DNA of 64,000 nucleotides from Larkinella knui (GCF_003858645.1 NZ_RQJP01000002.1:1054001-1118000); one strand, 5' to 3'; positions 1 to 8,967 are shown, counted from the stretch's first letter. Notes: generated by a model from the sequence alone, not told the origin. Numbers and translations: made by a program.

Positions 1-195
1 GCTGCTTGTGAGTATCATGGTATCCCAGGTAATGTTGGGAACCGTAGTAGCGTTGGTGCTGTATTTTCCAATCCAACTGCCAACCACGGAACCCGGTGCA
101 GGATCGTCATTCTGTTTGCAGGAACTGGCTACGGCCATAGGGATCAGAAAAAGTAACAACAGAGACCAATGCCTGGTAAACGATGCGGTGTACAT
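1..195 (-). CDS. Putative lipoprotein, cut by the window edge
   Basis: Reading the minus strand from the ATG at 195 gives 65 codons that stay open to the window edge, so the C-terminus is missing. The N-terminus is a lipoprotein signal: a basic start, a hydrophobic stretch rich in Leu, then AVASSC, with Cys near residue 24 as the likely lipidated residue, followed by an acidic and Asn-rich linker. The visible mature part starts with a GSWIGKYS-type beta strand pattern seen in small Bacteroidota lipoproteins of beta-sandwich or lipocalin-like type (inference). It is divergent from the NmrA-type gene at 414. The function is unknown. The lipobox makes an envelope location fairly sure. Confidence 0.6.
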   Translation of the reverse strand, partial: MYTASFTRHWSLLLLFLIPMAVASSCKQNDDPAPGSVVGSWIGKYSTNATTVPNITWDTMILTSS

Positions 196-413
196 TTTGC
201 GTAGATTTTAGTGTTGGTGCTATGAAACGGAGTTTAAATTTATCAATAAAACCCGGCCCAATCAATAACCCATTACACCACTTCCGGTTAACGCGACAGG
301 ATTGATTTAAATAAACTACTCTACGCCCAAATAACGGTTTTGACTACAACAAGAATCGATTCGGTTACGTAGGCTTCTTCGTTGCTGCGGATCTTTGTAA
401 AAAAAGCAGAACG

Positions 414-1301
414 ATGAAAATTATAATCACAGGTTCAGTAGGACACATCAGCAAGCCGCTGGCAAAGGCGTTGGTGCAAAACGGTCATACCGTTGCGGTA
501 ATCAGCAGCAACCCCGAAAAACAAAAAGACATTGAAGCCCTGGGGGCTACTGCGGCCATTGGCTCTCTGGAAGACGTTGATTTTCTGACGACTACGTTGG
601 CCGGTGCCGATGCCGTGTATTGTATGGTTCCGCCCAAGTACACCGAACCCGATTTGAGAGCGTATTACCGGCGGATAGGCCGCAACTATGCGTCGGCCAT
701 CAGGCAGACGGGTACAAAGCGGGTGGTCAATCTGAGCAGCTACGGCGCAGACTTGGACAAAGGCACCGGGATTATTCTGGGGGCTCACGATGTGGAAGGC
801 CTGTTGAATGAACTGCCGGAGGCAGCCATTACGCATTTGCGCCCCACGTATTTCTACTACAATCTGTACAATTTCGTCGACATGATAAAGACGCTGGGCT
901 TCATTGGTGCCAACTACGGTGGGGATGACCGACTTGTCATGGTTGACCCCGCCGACATTGCCGCTGTGGTTGCCGAAGAGCTGACCAGACCGGCCAGCGG
1001 CCAGACGGTTCGCTACATAGCGAGCGACGAGCGCACGGCCAGCGAAACCGCCCGGTGCCTGGGCGAGGCCATTGGCAAGCCGGATTTAAAATGGGTCCTT
1101 TTTACCGATGAACAGGTCCGAAGCCGGATGGAAGCGAATGGCATGTCGGCACAGTTTGCCGCCGACTTTGCGGATCTGGGGGCCAGCATTCACAGTGGCG
1201 CAATGCGGCAGGATTATGACCGGCATCAGCCCACGGATATAGGGAAGGTGAAACTGGAAGATTTTGCAAAAGAATTTGCCGCGACTTATTCTAAAGCCTA
1301 A
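414..1301 (+). CDS. NmrA-like NAD(P)-binding oxidoreductase
   Basis: This is a 295-residue atypical short-chain reductase of the NmrA/TMR family. A Rossmann signature TGSVGHIS lies at residues 6-13, and the A-D-A-V-Y-C-M-V segment fits the fourth strand of the fold. The family uses NADPH to reduce small molecules such as quinones, or binds NADP as a redox sensor; which applies here cannot be told. It looks monocistronic: its own promoter region lies upstream and a strong terminator follows 12 bases after the stop. A second, frameshifted NmrA-family gene lies at 14866-15706 on the other strand. The start is the only ATG before the glycine-rich loop. Confidence 0.85.
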   Translation: MKIIITGSVGHISKPLAKALVQNGHTVAVISSNPEKQKDIEALGATAAIGSLEDVDFLTTTLAGADAVYCMVPPKYTEPDLRAYYRRIGRNYASAIRQTGTKRVVNLSSYGADLDKGTGIILGAHDVEGLLNELPEAAITHLRPTYFYYNLYNFVDMIKTLGFIGANYGGDDRLVMVDPADIAAVVAEELTRPASGQTVRYIASDERTASETARCLGEAIGKPDLKWVLFTDEQVRSRMEANGMSAQFAADFADLGASIHSGAMRQDYDRHQPTDIGKVKLEDFAKEFAATYSKA

Positions 1302-1312
1302 CCGTTCCTGTG

Positions 1313-1348
1313 CCGGAAGAGGCCGCAGAACGGCCTCTTCCGGTTTTT
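1313..1348 (+). terminator. Rho-independent terminator after the NmrA gene
   Basis: A 13-bp perfect stem (CCGGAAGAGGCCG paired with CGGCCTCTTCCGG) with a 5-nt loop is followed at once by five T residues. It starts 12 bases after the stop codon at 1301. Confidence 0.9.
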
Positions 1349-1734
1349 ACTTTTGTGTCGAGCAGCCGTCTAAAGCTCCTTTTTCAAACATAAAAAATCG
1401 ACAGCCCATTTAACGGTAAATGAAATGGCCTGTTTGAGCATTCCCAGTCCTTCAGCACGTTAGTCAAAACCAGTCGGGCAAAGTACCGCACCCCAAAAGG
1501 CCAACCCGTTTTCCATCGACCGACAGAGCCGGGTCAGGCATCGGAAAGAGGACGTTTAGCCGACTGCGTGTGCGTTCCGGAACGGTCGTACGACCAAGAA
1601 ATTTTCGATGGTTAACCCGTGTATCCATCCGATTCGAGCTAAAAAGGTAGTATTATTGTAGGAATACCAAAATTTTTGGTTTGTCGGGCGCCTGTTTCAG
1701 CGGGAAGTCGATACGTTTCCGATTTTATCTCAAT
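1349..1734. other. Intergenic region upstream of the antiporter
   Basis: About 385 bases without a convincing gene on either strand. An open frame runs upstream of the antiporter ATG at 1735 from a TTG at 1681, but the added 18 residues are not hydrophobic and look unlike a family N-terminus. The AT-rich last 80 bases probably hold the antiporter promoter; no clean TAnnTTTG box was found. No repeat or RNA structure was recognised. Confidence 0.4.
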
Positions 1735-3981
1735 ATGGCGCATTTACCAAACCTGATCATCGATCTGGCTATCATTTTGGGGACGGCAGCCATAACGACG
1801 CTTCTTTTTAAATGGCTTAAACAACCCCTCGTTCTGGGGTATATTCTGGCTGGAGTGCTCGTTGGGCCGAAGTTTTCGCTGTTCCCGACCATTTCCGACC
1901 CGGCCACCATTCGCATCTGGGCCGACATCGGCGTCATTGTGCTGCTGTTCAGCCTCGGACTGGAATTTAATATCAAAAAACTCGTCAAAGTTGGCGGCAC
2001 GGCGTCCATGACGGGAGTGATCGAAATCTCGGCGATGATTCTCCTCGGCTACCTCACCGGCGTCTGCCTGGGCTGGTCGACGATGGACAGCATTTTTCTG
2101 GGCGGTATCGTCTGCATTTCCTCCACCACCATCATCATTCGGGCCTTCGACGAACTGGGCATCAAAACCCAGCAGTTTGCCGGTATTGTGTTCGGCATTC
2201 TCGTCATCGAAGACATCGTGGCGGTTTTGCTGCTCGTGCTGCTCTCTACCCTGGCCGTCAGCAAGCAGTTTTTCAGTGCCGAAATGCTGGTGGCTATCAT
2301 GAAACTAGGGTTCTTTCTGGTCATCTGGTTTTTAGGCGGTATTTTTCTGGTTCCCTCTTTTCTGCGCAGCAGCCGCAAATTCATCACCGACGAAACCCTG
2401 CTGATCATCTCCCTGGCCCTGTGTCTGCTCATGGTCGTTGTCGCCACCAGCGTCGGTTTTTCTCCGGCTTTGGGGGCTTTCATCATGGGCTCCATTCTGG
2501 CCGGAACCATTTATGCCGAACGGATCGAAACCCTGCTGACGTCCATCAAAGACCTGTTTGGGGCGGTATTTTTTGTCTCGGTCGGCATGCTGATCGACCC
2601 GGCCCTGCTGATCGAATATGCCGGTCCGATTGCCCTGATCACGGCGGTCGTCATTCTGGGAAAAGCCTTCATGGTCACCTTCGGGGCGCTGGTGGTCGGG
2701 CAGCCGCTGAAGCAGTCGATTCAAACCGGCCTGAGTCTGGCTCAGATCGGTGAGTTTTCGTTCATTATCGCCACGCTGGGCCTGAATCTGAAAGTCACCA
2801 GCGGTTTTCTGTATCCCATTGCCGTTGCCGTTTCGGCCCTGACCGCTTTCACAACGCCCTACATGATCAAGGCTTCCGGCCCGCTCTGTACGTGGGTGGA
2901 GAGCAAACTGAGTCCGCGAACCCGGTTATTTCTGACCAGCTACAGTTCCGGAGCGCAAACCATCGGCAGCGTCAGCGACTGGTACCGATTGCTGCGCGAA
3001 CATCTCCAGGTCATGATCGTCAATACCGCCGTTATTCTGGGCATCATTCTGCTCGCATCCCGCTGGCTGATGCCCCTTCTTCTGGAAGAACTCGCCGAAA
3101 ACTGGGCTACGGTTCTGACCGGTTTTCTGTCGTTCATCCTGATCACGCCTTTCCTCTGGGCGCTGGTTCTGAAACGCATCAACCAGCCGGTTTACACCCG
3201 GCTCTGGACCGAACGGCGGGCGTATCGCGGCCCGCTGGTAACGCTGGCGATTGCCCGGGGCGTCATCGGTCTGGGGCTGGTTCTGTTGCTGCTGGATCAG
3301 TTTTTTTCCATCAAACTCGTGCTCATTGCGCTGGTGATTGTGGTCGGTATCTGGCTGATCGTGGGCAAGCGGCTCCCGCTGATTTATGAGCTGATCGAAA
3401 AGCGGTTTTTGATTAACCTCAACGCCCGCCAGATTTACCAGGAAAACCGCATGGGGCGCAATCTGCTGCCGTGGGACGCCCACCTTTCCTATTTTGAAGT
3501 CAGCGCCGAATCGCCCGGCGTCGGCTACACCCTCTCCGAACTGGCCCTGCGCGAAAAATACGGCGTGAACGTCATCTCGATTGCCCGGGGCAGCATGACC
3601 ATGCTGGTGCCGGGCCGGGATGAACGTTTATTTCCCGGAGATAAAATTGCGGTAATTGGAACCGATAAGCAGTTAGAACACTTTATAAGTTTGATAGAGC
3701 CCGCAAAAAAAGAAAAGGCTCAGGCAACACCGGCGCAGGAAATATCGCTTCAGAAAATTGCCGTCGATGAATCCTTTCCGTACATCGACCAAAGCATTCG
3801 GAATTCCGGCATTCGGGAGAAAACCCAGGGCCTGATTGTGGGCATCGAACGCAACGGAAGCCGGATTCTGAACCCCGACTCGACCACGCGCTTCCTGCCC
3901 GGCGATGTCATCTGGCTGGCCGGAAACACGAAACTGATCAAGGAGTTTCAACGGGAAAACCGGTTGCGGAGTGTGAAATAA
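1735..3981 (+). CDS. Cation:proton antiporter, CPA2/KefB type with two TrkA-C domains
   Basis: This 748-residue inner-membrane protein begins with a Na+/H+ exchanger domain of about twelve membrane segments (roughly residues 5-385). A second membrane block of four to five helices follows (about 420-550), then two soluble TrkA-C (RCK-C) domains (about 575-655 and 670-748). The family exchanges K+ or Na+ for H+, and the TrkA-C domains bind nucleotides or ions that gate transport. The fused tail means it needs no separate KefF/TrkA partner. The ATG at 1735 was chosen because transmembrane segment 1 starts a few residues later. It appears to stand alone, with a hairpin-rich repeat region following the gene. 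Confidence 0.9.
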   Translation: MAHLPNLIIDLAIILGTAAITTLLFKWLKQPLVLGYILAGVLVGPKFSLFPTISDPATIRIWADIGVIVLLFSLGLEFNIKKLVKVGGTASMTGVIEISAMILLGYLTGVCLGWSTMDSIFLGGIVCISSTTIIIRAFDELGIKTQQFAGIVFGILVIEDIVAVLLLVLLSTLAVSKQFFSAEMLVAIMKLGFFLVIWFLGGIFLVPSFLRSSRKFITDETLLIISLALCLLMVVVATSVGFSPALGAFIMGSILAGTIYAERIETLLTSIKDLFGAVFFVSVGMLIDPALLIEYAGPIALITAVVILGKAFMVTFGALVVGQPLKQSIQTGLSLAQIGEFSFIIATLGLNLKVTSGFLYPIAVAVSALTAFTTPYMIKASGPLCTWVESKLSPRTRLFLTSYSSGAQTIGSVSDWYRLLREHLQVMIVNTAVILGIILLASRWLMPLLLEELAENWATVLTGFLSFILITPFLWALVLKRINQPVYTRLWTERRAYRGPLVTLAIARGVIGLGLVLLLLDQFFSIKLVLIALVIVVGIWLIVGKRLPLIYELIEKRFLINLNARQIYQENRMGRNLLPWDAHLSYFEVSAESPGVGYTLSELALREKYGVNVISIARGSMTMLVPGRDERLFPGDKIAVIGTDKQLEHFISLIEPAKKEKAQATPAQEISLQKIAVDESFPYIDQSIRNSGIREKTQGLIVGIERNGSRILNPDSTTRFLPGDVIWLAGNTKLIKEFQRENRLRSVK

Positions 3982-4002
3982 TTTGCGTGAATCGTTTGAT
4001 TC

Positions 4003-4153
4003 AACCCCGACGGGGCGTCCTGTTAATAGCTATGTTGCAACTAAGAGATCATCTTAGCCCCGGCAGGGCGTACCAGACGATCCAACCAGGTCACCCCGCC
4101 GGGGTTTATAGCCTTTAGCGATCCGGCCTATTAACAGAAAACCCTCCGGGGTA
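4003..4153. repeat. GC-rich REP-like palindrome cluster
   Basis: Four short CCCCG/CGGGG palindromes lie within 150 bases (around 4006, 4059, 4095 and 4143). CTGTTAATAG at about 4020 and its complement CTATTAACAG at about 4128 make the whole segment one large imperfect inverted repeat. It lies between the antiporter stop and the ABC transporter start. It resembles the interspersed CCCCGxCGGGG elements seen in many Cytophagales genomes (general knowledge, not searched). Confidence 0.65.
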
Positions 4154-4219
4154 ATGCATTGAAGTACAATAACTACCGTTACCAATCAGAACGGCGCATA
4201 CCAAACTCCATTCAATCCT

Positions 4220-5992
4220 ATGAAATTACTTTACAGCTATTTGCGCAGTTTCTGGCCCCTGCTGATTCTGGCCTTGCTGCTGGCCGCCATCAACCAGATC
4301 TTCTCCCTGCTCGATCCGTACATTTTCCGGAAAATCATCGATCAGTACGTTGTCAAACCGGGCTCCGGTATCCAGCGGCTGGACTTTGTGAGCTTCCTGA
4401 GCGACGGGGCCGGTTTGTTGATTTTGCAGGCGCTGGGCGTCGCCATGGTGAGCCGGATTGCCAAAAATTTTCAGGATTATTACGTCAATGTCATCACCCA
4501 GCGACTGGGCGCCCGGCTGTATTCCGACGGGTTGCGCCACTCGCTCGACCTCCCCTATCAAGTCTTTGAAGACCAGCGTTCGGGCGAGACGCTGGGCAAA
4601 CTCCAGAAGGTGCGGACGGATGTCGAAAAACTCATTCAGTCGTTTGTCAATGTGCTGTTTACGTCCGTGGTCGGCATTGTGTTCGTGATGTGGTACGCCA
4701 GCACGGTGTACTGGCCCATTGCCCCCGCCTACTTTCTGACCATTCCGCTGCTCGGTTTCGTCAGTTCGCTGCTGAGTAAAAAAATCAAAGTCGTTCAGAA
4801 AAACATCGTGGCCGAAACCACCTCGCTGGCCGGTTCGACAACCGAAAGTCTGCGCAACATCGAACTGGTGAAAAGCCTCGGGCTGGCCCAGCAGGAAACC
4901 GAACGACTGAACGCGACGACCGAAAAAATTCTGCGGCTCGAACTCAAAAAGGTCCGTTACGTCCGCTCGCTGTCGTTCGTACAGGGCACGTTTGTGAACT
5001 TGCTGCGGAACGCCATCATGCTGCTCATGCTGTTTCTGGTGGTGCAGCAACGGATTACGGTGGGCGAATTCTTCTCGCTCTTTATTTATTCCTTCGCCAT
5101 CTTCGGCCCGTTGCAGGAGTTGGGCAACATCATCAATATTTACCGCGAAACGGAAGCTTCATTAGCCAATTTCCAGCAGATTCTCGACACGCCCCGCGAC
5201 GTCAAACCGGCGCATCCGATCCCGATCAAAAAGATTCAAACGCTGGCCTTCGAAGACGTTCGGTTCAAGCACTTATCAGCCGACAACCCGGCCCTCGACG
5301 GTATTTCGTTCGATGTCAAGCTGGGTGAAACCATCGCGTTTGTCGGACCGTCGGGTTCGGGAAAAACCACCCTCGTGAAGTTGCTCGTCGGTTTGTATCC
5401 CCCGCTGGCGGGTCGAATTCTGTACAACGACATCCCGAGTTCAGAAGTTGATCTGGACGAATTGCGTGAACAAATCGGCTTTGTAACGCAGGATACGCAG
5501 CTTTTTGCCGGAACGATTCGCGAAAACCTGCGCTTTGTGGCACCCGACGCCACCGACGCCGAATGCCTGACGGCGCTCCACCAGGCCGCGGCCGACACGC
5601 TGCTGAATCGCGCTCCGCAGGGACTCGATACCGTGATTGGCGAAGGGGGCGTGAAAGTTTCGGGGGGTGAAAAACAGCGGCTGAGCATTGCCCGGGCGTT
5701 GCTGCGCCGTCCGACCTTGCTGGTGTTCGACGAGGCCACCTCGGCGCTCGACTCGCTGACGGAAGAAGAAATCGGCAAAACCGTCCGCCAGCTTTCGGGG
5801 TCGCGGCAGCATATCACGATTCTGATTGCCCACCGCCTGAGCACGATTCTACACGCCGACCGGATTTTTGTGCTGGAAAAAGGTCACGTCGCCGAACAGG
5901 GCCGCCATTCCGATTTGCTGTTGCAGAAAGGGTTGTACTACGCCATGTGGCGGCAACAAATTGGCGAGCGAAAGGAAATGGCCACGGTTTAA
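4220..5992 (+). CDS. ABC transporter, fused permease and ATPase (exporter type)
   Basis: This 590-residue half-transporter carries a six-helix ABC type-1 membrane domain (about residues 10-315), then a nucleotide-binding domain. Walker A GPSGSGKTT lies near residue 375, the signature VSGGEKQR near 479 and Walker B LLVFDEA near 500, followed by an H-loop in IAHRLST. Such proteins homodimerise and export lipids, peptides or drugs; the substrate cannot be read from sequence. The chosen ATG puts the first membrane helix at residues 10-30. A longer upstream reading frame is antisense-like and ignored. It is followed by a terminator and faces the convergent arsenic cluster. Confidence 0.92.
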   Translation: MKLLYSYLRSFWPLLILALLLAAINQIFSLLDPYIFRKIIDQYVVKPGSGIQRLDFVSFLSDGAGLLILQALGVAMVSRIAKNFQDYYVNVITQRLGARLYSDGLRHSLDLPYQVFEDQRSGETLGKLQKVRTDVEKLIQSFVNVLFTSVVGIVFVMWYASTVYWPIAPAYFLTIPLLGFVSSLLSKKIKVVQKNIVAETTSLAGSTTESLRNIELVKSLGLAQQETERLNATTEKILRLELKKVRYVRSLSFVQGTFVNLLRNAIMLLMLFLVVQQRITVGEFFSLFIYSFAIFGPLQELGNIINIYRETEASLANFQQILDTPRDVKPAHPIPIKKIQTLAFEDVRFKHLSADNPALDGISFDVKLGETIAFVGPSGSGKTTLVKLLVGLYPPLAGRILYNDIPSSEVDLDELREQIGFVTQDTQLFAGTIRENLRFVAPDATDAECLTALHQAAADTLLNRAPQGLDTVIGEGGVKVSGGEKQRLSIARALLRRPTLLVFDEATSALDSLTEEEIGKTVRQLSGSRQHITILIAHRLSTILHADRIFVLEKGHVAEQGRHSDLLLQKGLYYAMWRQQIGERKEMATV

Positions 5993-6015
5993 ACACGCGT
6001 GGATTTTGAGGAACG

Positions 6016-6041
6016 AACCGAAGCAAAACTTCGGTTTTTTT
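6016..6041 (+). terminator. Terminator after the ABC transporter
   Basis: An 8-bp stem AACCGAAG/CTTCGGTT with a CAAAA loop is followed by a T run. It lies 23 bases after the ABC transporter stop and just before the end of the convergent arsO-like gene. Confidence 0.8.
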
Positions 6042-6044
6042 CGT

Positions 6045-7103
6045 TTAGCGGGCCTTGTCTTCCTGAAGAAATGCCGAGATTTCCCGGGCGGTTTGGCGGG
6101 CGGACCGGTTGACGCCGATCAGGGTGGCCGAAGCAAAACCGGTCCAACTGCCGTAGCCCACCAGCCATAAACCCGGTTCGCGGACCGAACGGGTTCCCAG
6201 CACGTCGACCTTGCCATCGGCGGTAAGAACGCCGAGTGGTTTCAAAAAGCCGAGGGCGGGACGAAAACCGGTACACCAGATCACGGCGTCAATGGCTTCG
6301 GATCTTCCATCGGGCCAGATGACACCGGTTTTGGTGAGTGCCGTAAAAGGTCTGACAGCATGCAAAACGCCCCGGTTGCGGGCTTCCTTCACGGATTCGA
6401 CCATGACAATGTCGGCCAGACCGCCCCCGGTTTGGGTATCCCCCGCCTGAAACCGCTGCGTGGCCGCCTGAAACAAATACCGCCCATCGACCTCATCCGG
6501 CAAAAAAGTCGGTTCCGTCAAGGTAACCCAGGTCGTATCCGCCACTTTCGACACTTCCGCCAGAATCTGGGCCGCCGAATTGCCTCCGCCGACCACCAGA
6601 ACGCGTTTTCCCGAAAACTTGTCGGGTGAGGAATAGTGAGCAGAATGGAGTTGTTGACCTTGAAAAATCTCCTTTCCGGCGTAATCAGGAATAGAGGGAT
6701 GGCTCCAGCTGCCGGTAGCGCACACCAGCGCCCGGGTCCGGTAAATACCCCGGCTGGTGGTCAGCCGAAACACAGAACCGTCGCGTTCGACGGATTGCAC
6801 CTGCACCGGCCGCTGAACCGGGAAATCGTAGCGTTTTTCGTACTGCGTGAGGTAATCGATGACGTCCAGCCGGGTGGGGTAAATCTCCTTCGTGCGGGGC
6901 ATCAGCCAGCCGGGCAAGGAACTGGCATCCGCCGGCGAAAAAAGCCGCAACGACTGCCAGGCGTGCAACCAGGCCCCGCCGGATGATTCCTGTTCATCGA
7001 GCAGCGTAAAATCCGGGAAACTGTGCCGCAGGTGGTACGCCGTGGCCAGGCCCGACTGCCCGCCCCCGATAATAATGATATCCCGTACCGGCGACTCGTT
7101 CAT
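6045..7103 (-). CDS. arsO: ArsO-like NAD(P)H-dependent flavin monooxygenase
   Basis: This 352-residue flavoprotein has an FAD Rossmann loop GGGQSG at residues 13-18 and a second dinucleotide loop VVGGGNSA about 150 residues later. The ATG-type motif CATGSW lies between them, an arrangement typical of flavin-containing monooxygenases. Its place at the end of an arsR-DUF6428-arsC-arsN2 cluster matches the ArsO family, a putative monooxygenase of arsenic loci whose exact reaction is not settled. The ATG at 7142 is an alternative start: it overlaps the arsN2 stop as ATGA and would add 13 residues. The ATG at 7103 fits the usual distance to the FAD loop. It would be translated with the upstream arsN2 in either case. 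Confidence 0.8.
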   Translation of the reverse strand: MNESPVRDIIIIGGGQSGLATAYHLRHSFPDFTLLDEQESSGGAWLHAWQSLRLFSPADASSLPGWLMPRTKEIYPTRLDVIDYLTQYEKRYDFPVQRPVQVQSVERDGSVFRLTTSRGIYRTRALVCATGSWSHPSIPDYAGKEIFQGQQLHSAHYSSPDKFSGKRVLVVGGGNSAAQILAEVSKVADTTWVTLTEPTFLPDEVDGRYLFQAATQRFQAGDTQTGGGLADIVMVESVKEARNRGVLHAVRPFTALTKTGVIWPDGRSEAIDAVIWCTGFRPALGFLKPLGVLTADGKVDVLGTRSVREPGLWLVGYGSWTGFASATLIGVNRSARQTAREISAFLQEDKAR

Positions 7104-7138
7104 GGTAAAATCAGTAGTAAATCCGGCCTGCGGGCTAC

Positions 7139-7588
7139 TCATGCTGCGTTTTGGTTTACCGTTCGCTTCATAACAACCGCCGAAGCCGGGCACAGATCGC
7201 TGAATTGTTGCGTTTGCCGGATTGCCTCCGGCACTTCCAGCCGGTCGACGGGCCGAAAACCGTGCCGCACAAAATAGCGGTCGGCCGTTGTGGTGATGAG
7301 ATAAATTTCCTCCAGGCCAGCCGCCCGGGCGGTTTCGAGCACCCTTCCAACCAGCTGAGTCCCAACGTGTCGGCCCTGATATTCCGGACTAACCGCTACC
7401 GAGCGGAGCAGGGCCACGGAGCCGTAAGGTTCCAGACCGGCCACACCGACGCAAGTGTCCTGCTCTTTGGCCATCACAAAACCGGTCAGATCGGTTGGTA
7501 AATCATCGGTTAGCAACTGACTTTTTTGCAGCAAAGCGAAGACCGTCTCTTTATCTTCCGGGCGGGCGTTTTCGAAGTATAAGGCCAT
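7139..7588 (-). CDS. arsN2: ArsN2-type GNAT acetyltransferase
   Basis: This 149-residue single-domain GNAT enzyme has a beta4 segment (SVAVSPEY) that leads into the acetyl-CoA pyrophosphate loop QGRHVG (residues about 72-77), followed by an [12 protein letters not shown] strand and the C-terminal NGF-like RHGFRPV motif. In arsenic operons this family (ArsN2) is thought to acetylate an organoarsenical or related toxic product. It sits 20 bases after arsC and overlaps or abuts arsO. The length is normal for the family. Without the operon context it would only be called a GNAT protein. Confidence 0.8.
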   Translation of the reverse strand: MALYFENARPEDKETVFALLQKSQLLTDDLPTDLTGFVMAKEQDTCVGVAGLEPYGSVALLRSVAVSPEYQGRHVGTQLVGRVLETARAAGLEEIYLITTTADRYFVRHGFRPVDRLEVPEAIRQTQQFSDLCPASAVVMKRTVNQNAA

Positions 7589-7608
7589 GATTTTCAGGAT
7601 TAAACGGG

Positions 7609-8025
7609 CTAGCTAGCCGGTAGATGCAGGTCGATAAATTGCCGGCTGAAGGTTTTGATCTGGTCGCGGACCTGCCGGAACGAGGTTAGCGCATCCATTC
7701 CCGGCTCATGTCCGGGATCGGTAAAGCTCTGGTGAAACCGCCGGGCGCCCGACGGAAAAACCGGGCATTGCTCGCGGGCATTGTCGCAGACGGTAATCAC
7801 ATACTCGAACGAAATACCAGTGTATTCGTCAACATGGTTGGAAGTCTGGTGCGAAATATCAATCCCATCTTCGGCCATCACCTGAACGGCCAGCGGGTTG
7901 ACGCCTTTCGGATCGACGCCCGCGCTATAAACCTGCGCTCTGTTTCCGGCAAATTGCTGTAAATAGCCCTGTGCCAACTGCGAGCGGGCCGAATTGCCCG
8001 TACAAAGTACCAGGATTCGTTTCAT
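7609..8025 (-). CDS. arsC: Arsenate reductase of the low-molecular-weight phosphatase fold
   Basis: The 138-residue protein carries the active-site loop CTGNSARS at residues 8-15 and two further cysteines in VCDNAREQC (Cys80 and Cys87). A Cys8-Cys80-Cys87 relay is the hallmark of thioredoxin-coupled ArsC, which reduces arsenate to arsenite. The DP pair in FTDPG is the general acid region of the phosphatase fold. The gene lies between DUF6428 and arsN2 with gaps of about 20 bases, so co-transcription is likely. No arsenite exporter is found in the cluster, so the arsenite made must leave by another route or be modified. Confidence 0.88.
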   Translation of the reverse strand: MKRILVLCTGNSARSQLAQGYLQQFAGNRAQVYSAGVDPKGVNPLAVQVMAEDGIDISHQTSNHVDEYTGISFEYVITVCDNAREQCPVFPSGARRFHQSFTDPGHEPGMDALTSFRQVRDQIKTFSRQFIDLHLPAS

Positions 8026-8043
8026 GCGATTTTGCAGTTTACG

Positions 8044-8580
8044 TTAACAACAGCCGGTTCCGGGTGCACAACAGATCGCATCGTCCGCAACAAGTGTCCC
8101 TTCGTTTTCAACGGGTTTAGCCGCCGGAATTCCACAACTTTGTCCGCGGGTGAGGGCTTTGCACTGCGTAAAATCCGGCGTCAGCCTGACAGTAAAGGCA
8201 TCGCCATCGGTTACCATGTCGCCGGGATAGAGCTGACGGGTATCAAATTTAGAATTCCCGAACTCAATTTTCACCGTCGCCAATGGATTCAGAAGCAACG
8301 ATTTTTCGACCCGGTCGATAATCGAAAGGGCTTTACCCACTTTCATCGACCGGTCGGTTTCCGGTGCCGAAGGTTCCCAGAGCTGCACGATAATTTCGGT
8401 CCAGGCATTCATCTTGCCACCACAATCCACCGACGTAATCGGCGCCTGTTTGATCTCGGTAATGTGGAAGGAATCCTCGACAAATTGCCCGTCGGCGTAT
8501 TCAAATTGCAGGTACTTGTCCGGGTTTTGAACCAGCGCCTGTTTGAAGGTATGCCAGTTGATCGATTCTGTGTTGTTCAT
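8044..8580 (-). CDS. DUF6428 family protein of the arsenic cluster
   Basis: This 178-residue soluble protein has no signal peptide. It is recognised as DUF6428 by its start NNTESINWHTFK, by NAWTEIIVQLWEP, and by its invariant position after arsR in Bacteroidota arsenic loci. The C-terminus is rich in cysteine and ends ICCAPGTGCC (Cys170, 171, 177, 178), with two more Cys at CKALTRGQSC. Such a tail could bind As(III) or another soft metal, acting as a chaperone or buffer (inference; no function is established). It has its own operator copy just upstream at 8589-8611. Confidence 0.75.
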   Translation of the reverse strand: MNNTESINWHTFKQALVQNPDKYLQFEYADGQFVEDSFHITEIKQAPITSVDCGGKMNAWTEIIVQLWEPSAPETDRSMKVGKALSIIDRVEKSLLLNPLATVKIEFGNSKFDTRQLYPGDMVTDGDAFTVRLTPDFTQCKALTRGQSCGIPAAKPVENEGTLVADDAICCAPGTGCC

Positions 8581-8588
8581 GCGTTTTA

Positions 8589-8611
8589 TCTATTGTAATA
8601 TTACGATTAAT
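8589..8611 (-). promoter_or_regulatory. Second ArsR-box-like operator, between arsR and DUF6428
   Basis: This 23-bp site matches the arsR-upstream site (8988-9010) at 19 of 23 positions. Its core ATTGTAATATTACGAT is a 16-bp palindrome with one mismatched pair, and it contains the perfect 10-mer GTAATATTAC. It lies 9 bases before the DUF6428 ATG. No TAnnTTTG box lies downstream of it, so it may be an internal operator rather than a full promoter. Confidence 0.65.
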
Positions 8612-8636
8612 TCGCGCAAAAAAATACCGCTCCGGT

Positions 8637-8963
8637 TCAACAGCAGGTCGCGGGTACGAAAGAATCCAGCAGAGAACCAAAGCTTTGCCGGGCTTCTTCC
8701 CAAACGCTTTCGTTGATGCAGTAGCACACGCGGGGCGGATCGATCTCCCCTTTGATGAGGCCAATGCGTTTCAGTTCTTTCAGATGCTGGGAAACCGTCG
8801 GTTGCGCCAGCGGCAATTCGTCCACCAGGTCCCCGCACACACAAGCCTTTTTGGCAATTAGTAACTGCAGAATGGCAACCCGCGCCGGGTGAGCAAAGGC
8901 TTTGGCCAGATCGGCCAGGCGGTTTTGCTGGTCAGAAAATACCTCGGTCTTTGTCAATCCCAT
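8637..8963 (-). CDS. arsR: ArsR-family metalloregulator
   Basis: This 108-residue winged-helix repressor has a recognition helix in [16 protein letters not shown] (about residues 55-70). Candidate As(III) ligands are Cys41 and Cys43 (CVC), Cys80 and Cys82 (CYC) and the terminal Cys107-Cys108. The CVC pair sits near the place used in the E. coli-type ArsR. ArsR dimers sit on an operator and release it when arsenite or a related metalloid binds. It is the first gene of the five-gene cluster. The promoter at 8968-8997 overlaps an operator palindrome, which supports autoregulation. Confidence 0.92.
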   Translation of the reverse strand: MGLTKTEVFSDQQNRLADLAKAFAHPARVAILQLLIAKKACVCGDLVDELPLAQPTVSQHLKELKRIGLIKGEIDPPRVCYCINESVWEEARQSFGSLLDSFVPATCC

Positions 8964-8967
8964 GTTG

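Noticed and set aside
435-836. Minus-strand frame opposite the NmrA-like gene
   Set aside because: It overlaps a complete Rossmann-fold gene and has no start context or motif of its own.
1681-1734. TTG-started N-terminal extension of the antiporter
   Set aside because: The added residues are Arg/Phe/Ser-rich, unlike a signal or a family N-terminus; the ATG at 1735 directly precedes the first membrane helix.
4226-5050. Minus-strand frame of 274 codons in the ABC transporter
   Set aside because: The His/Gln/Asp-rich composition is the complement of the membrane-domain codons; it does not look like a protein.
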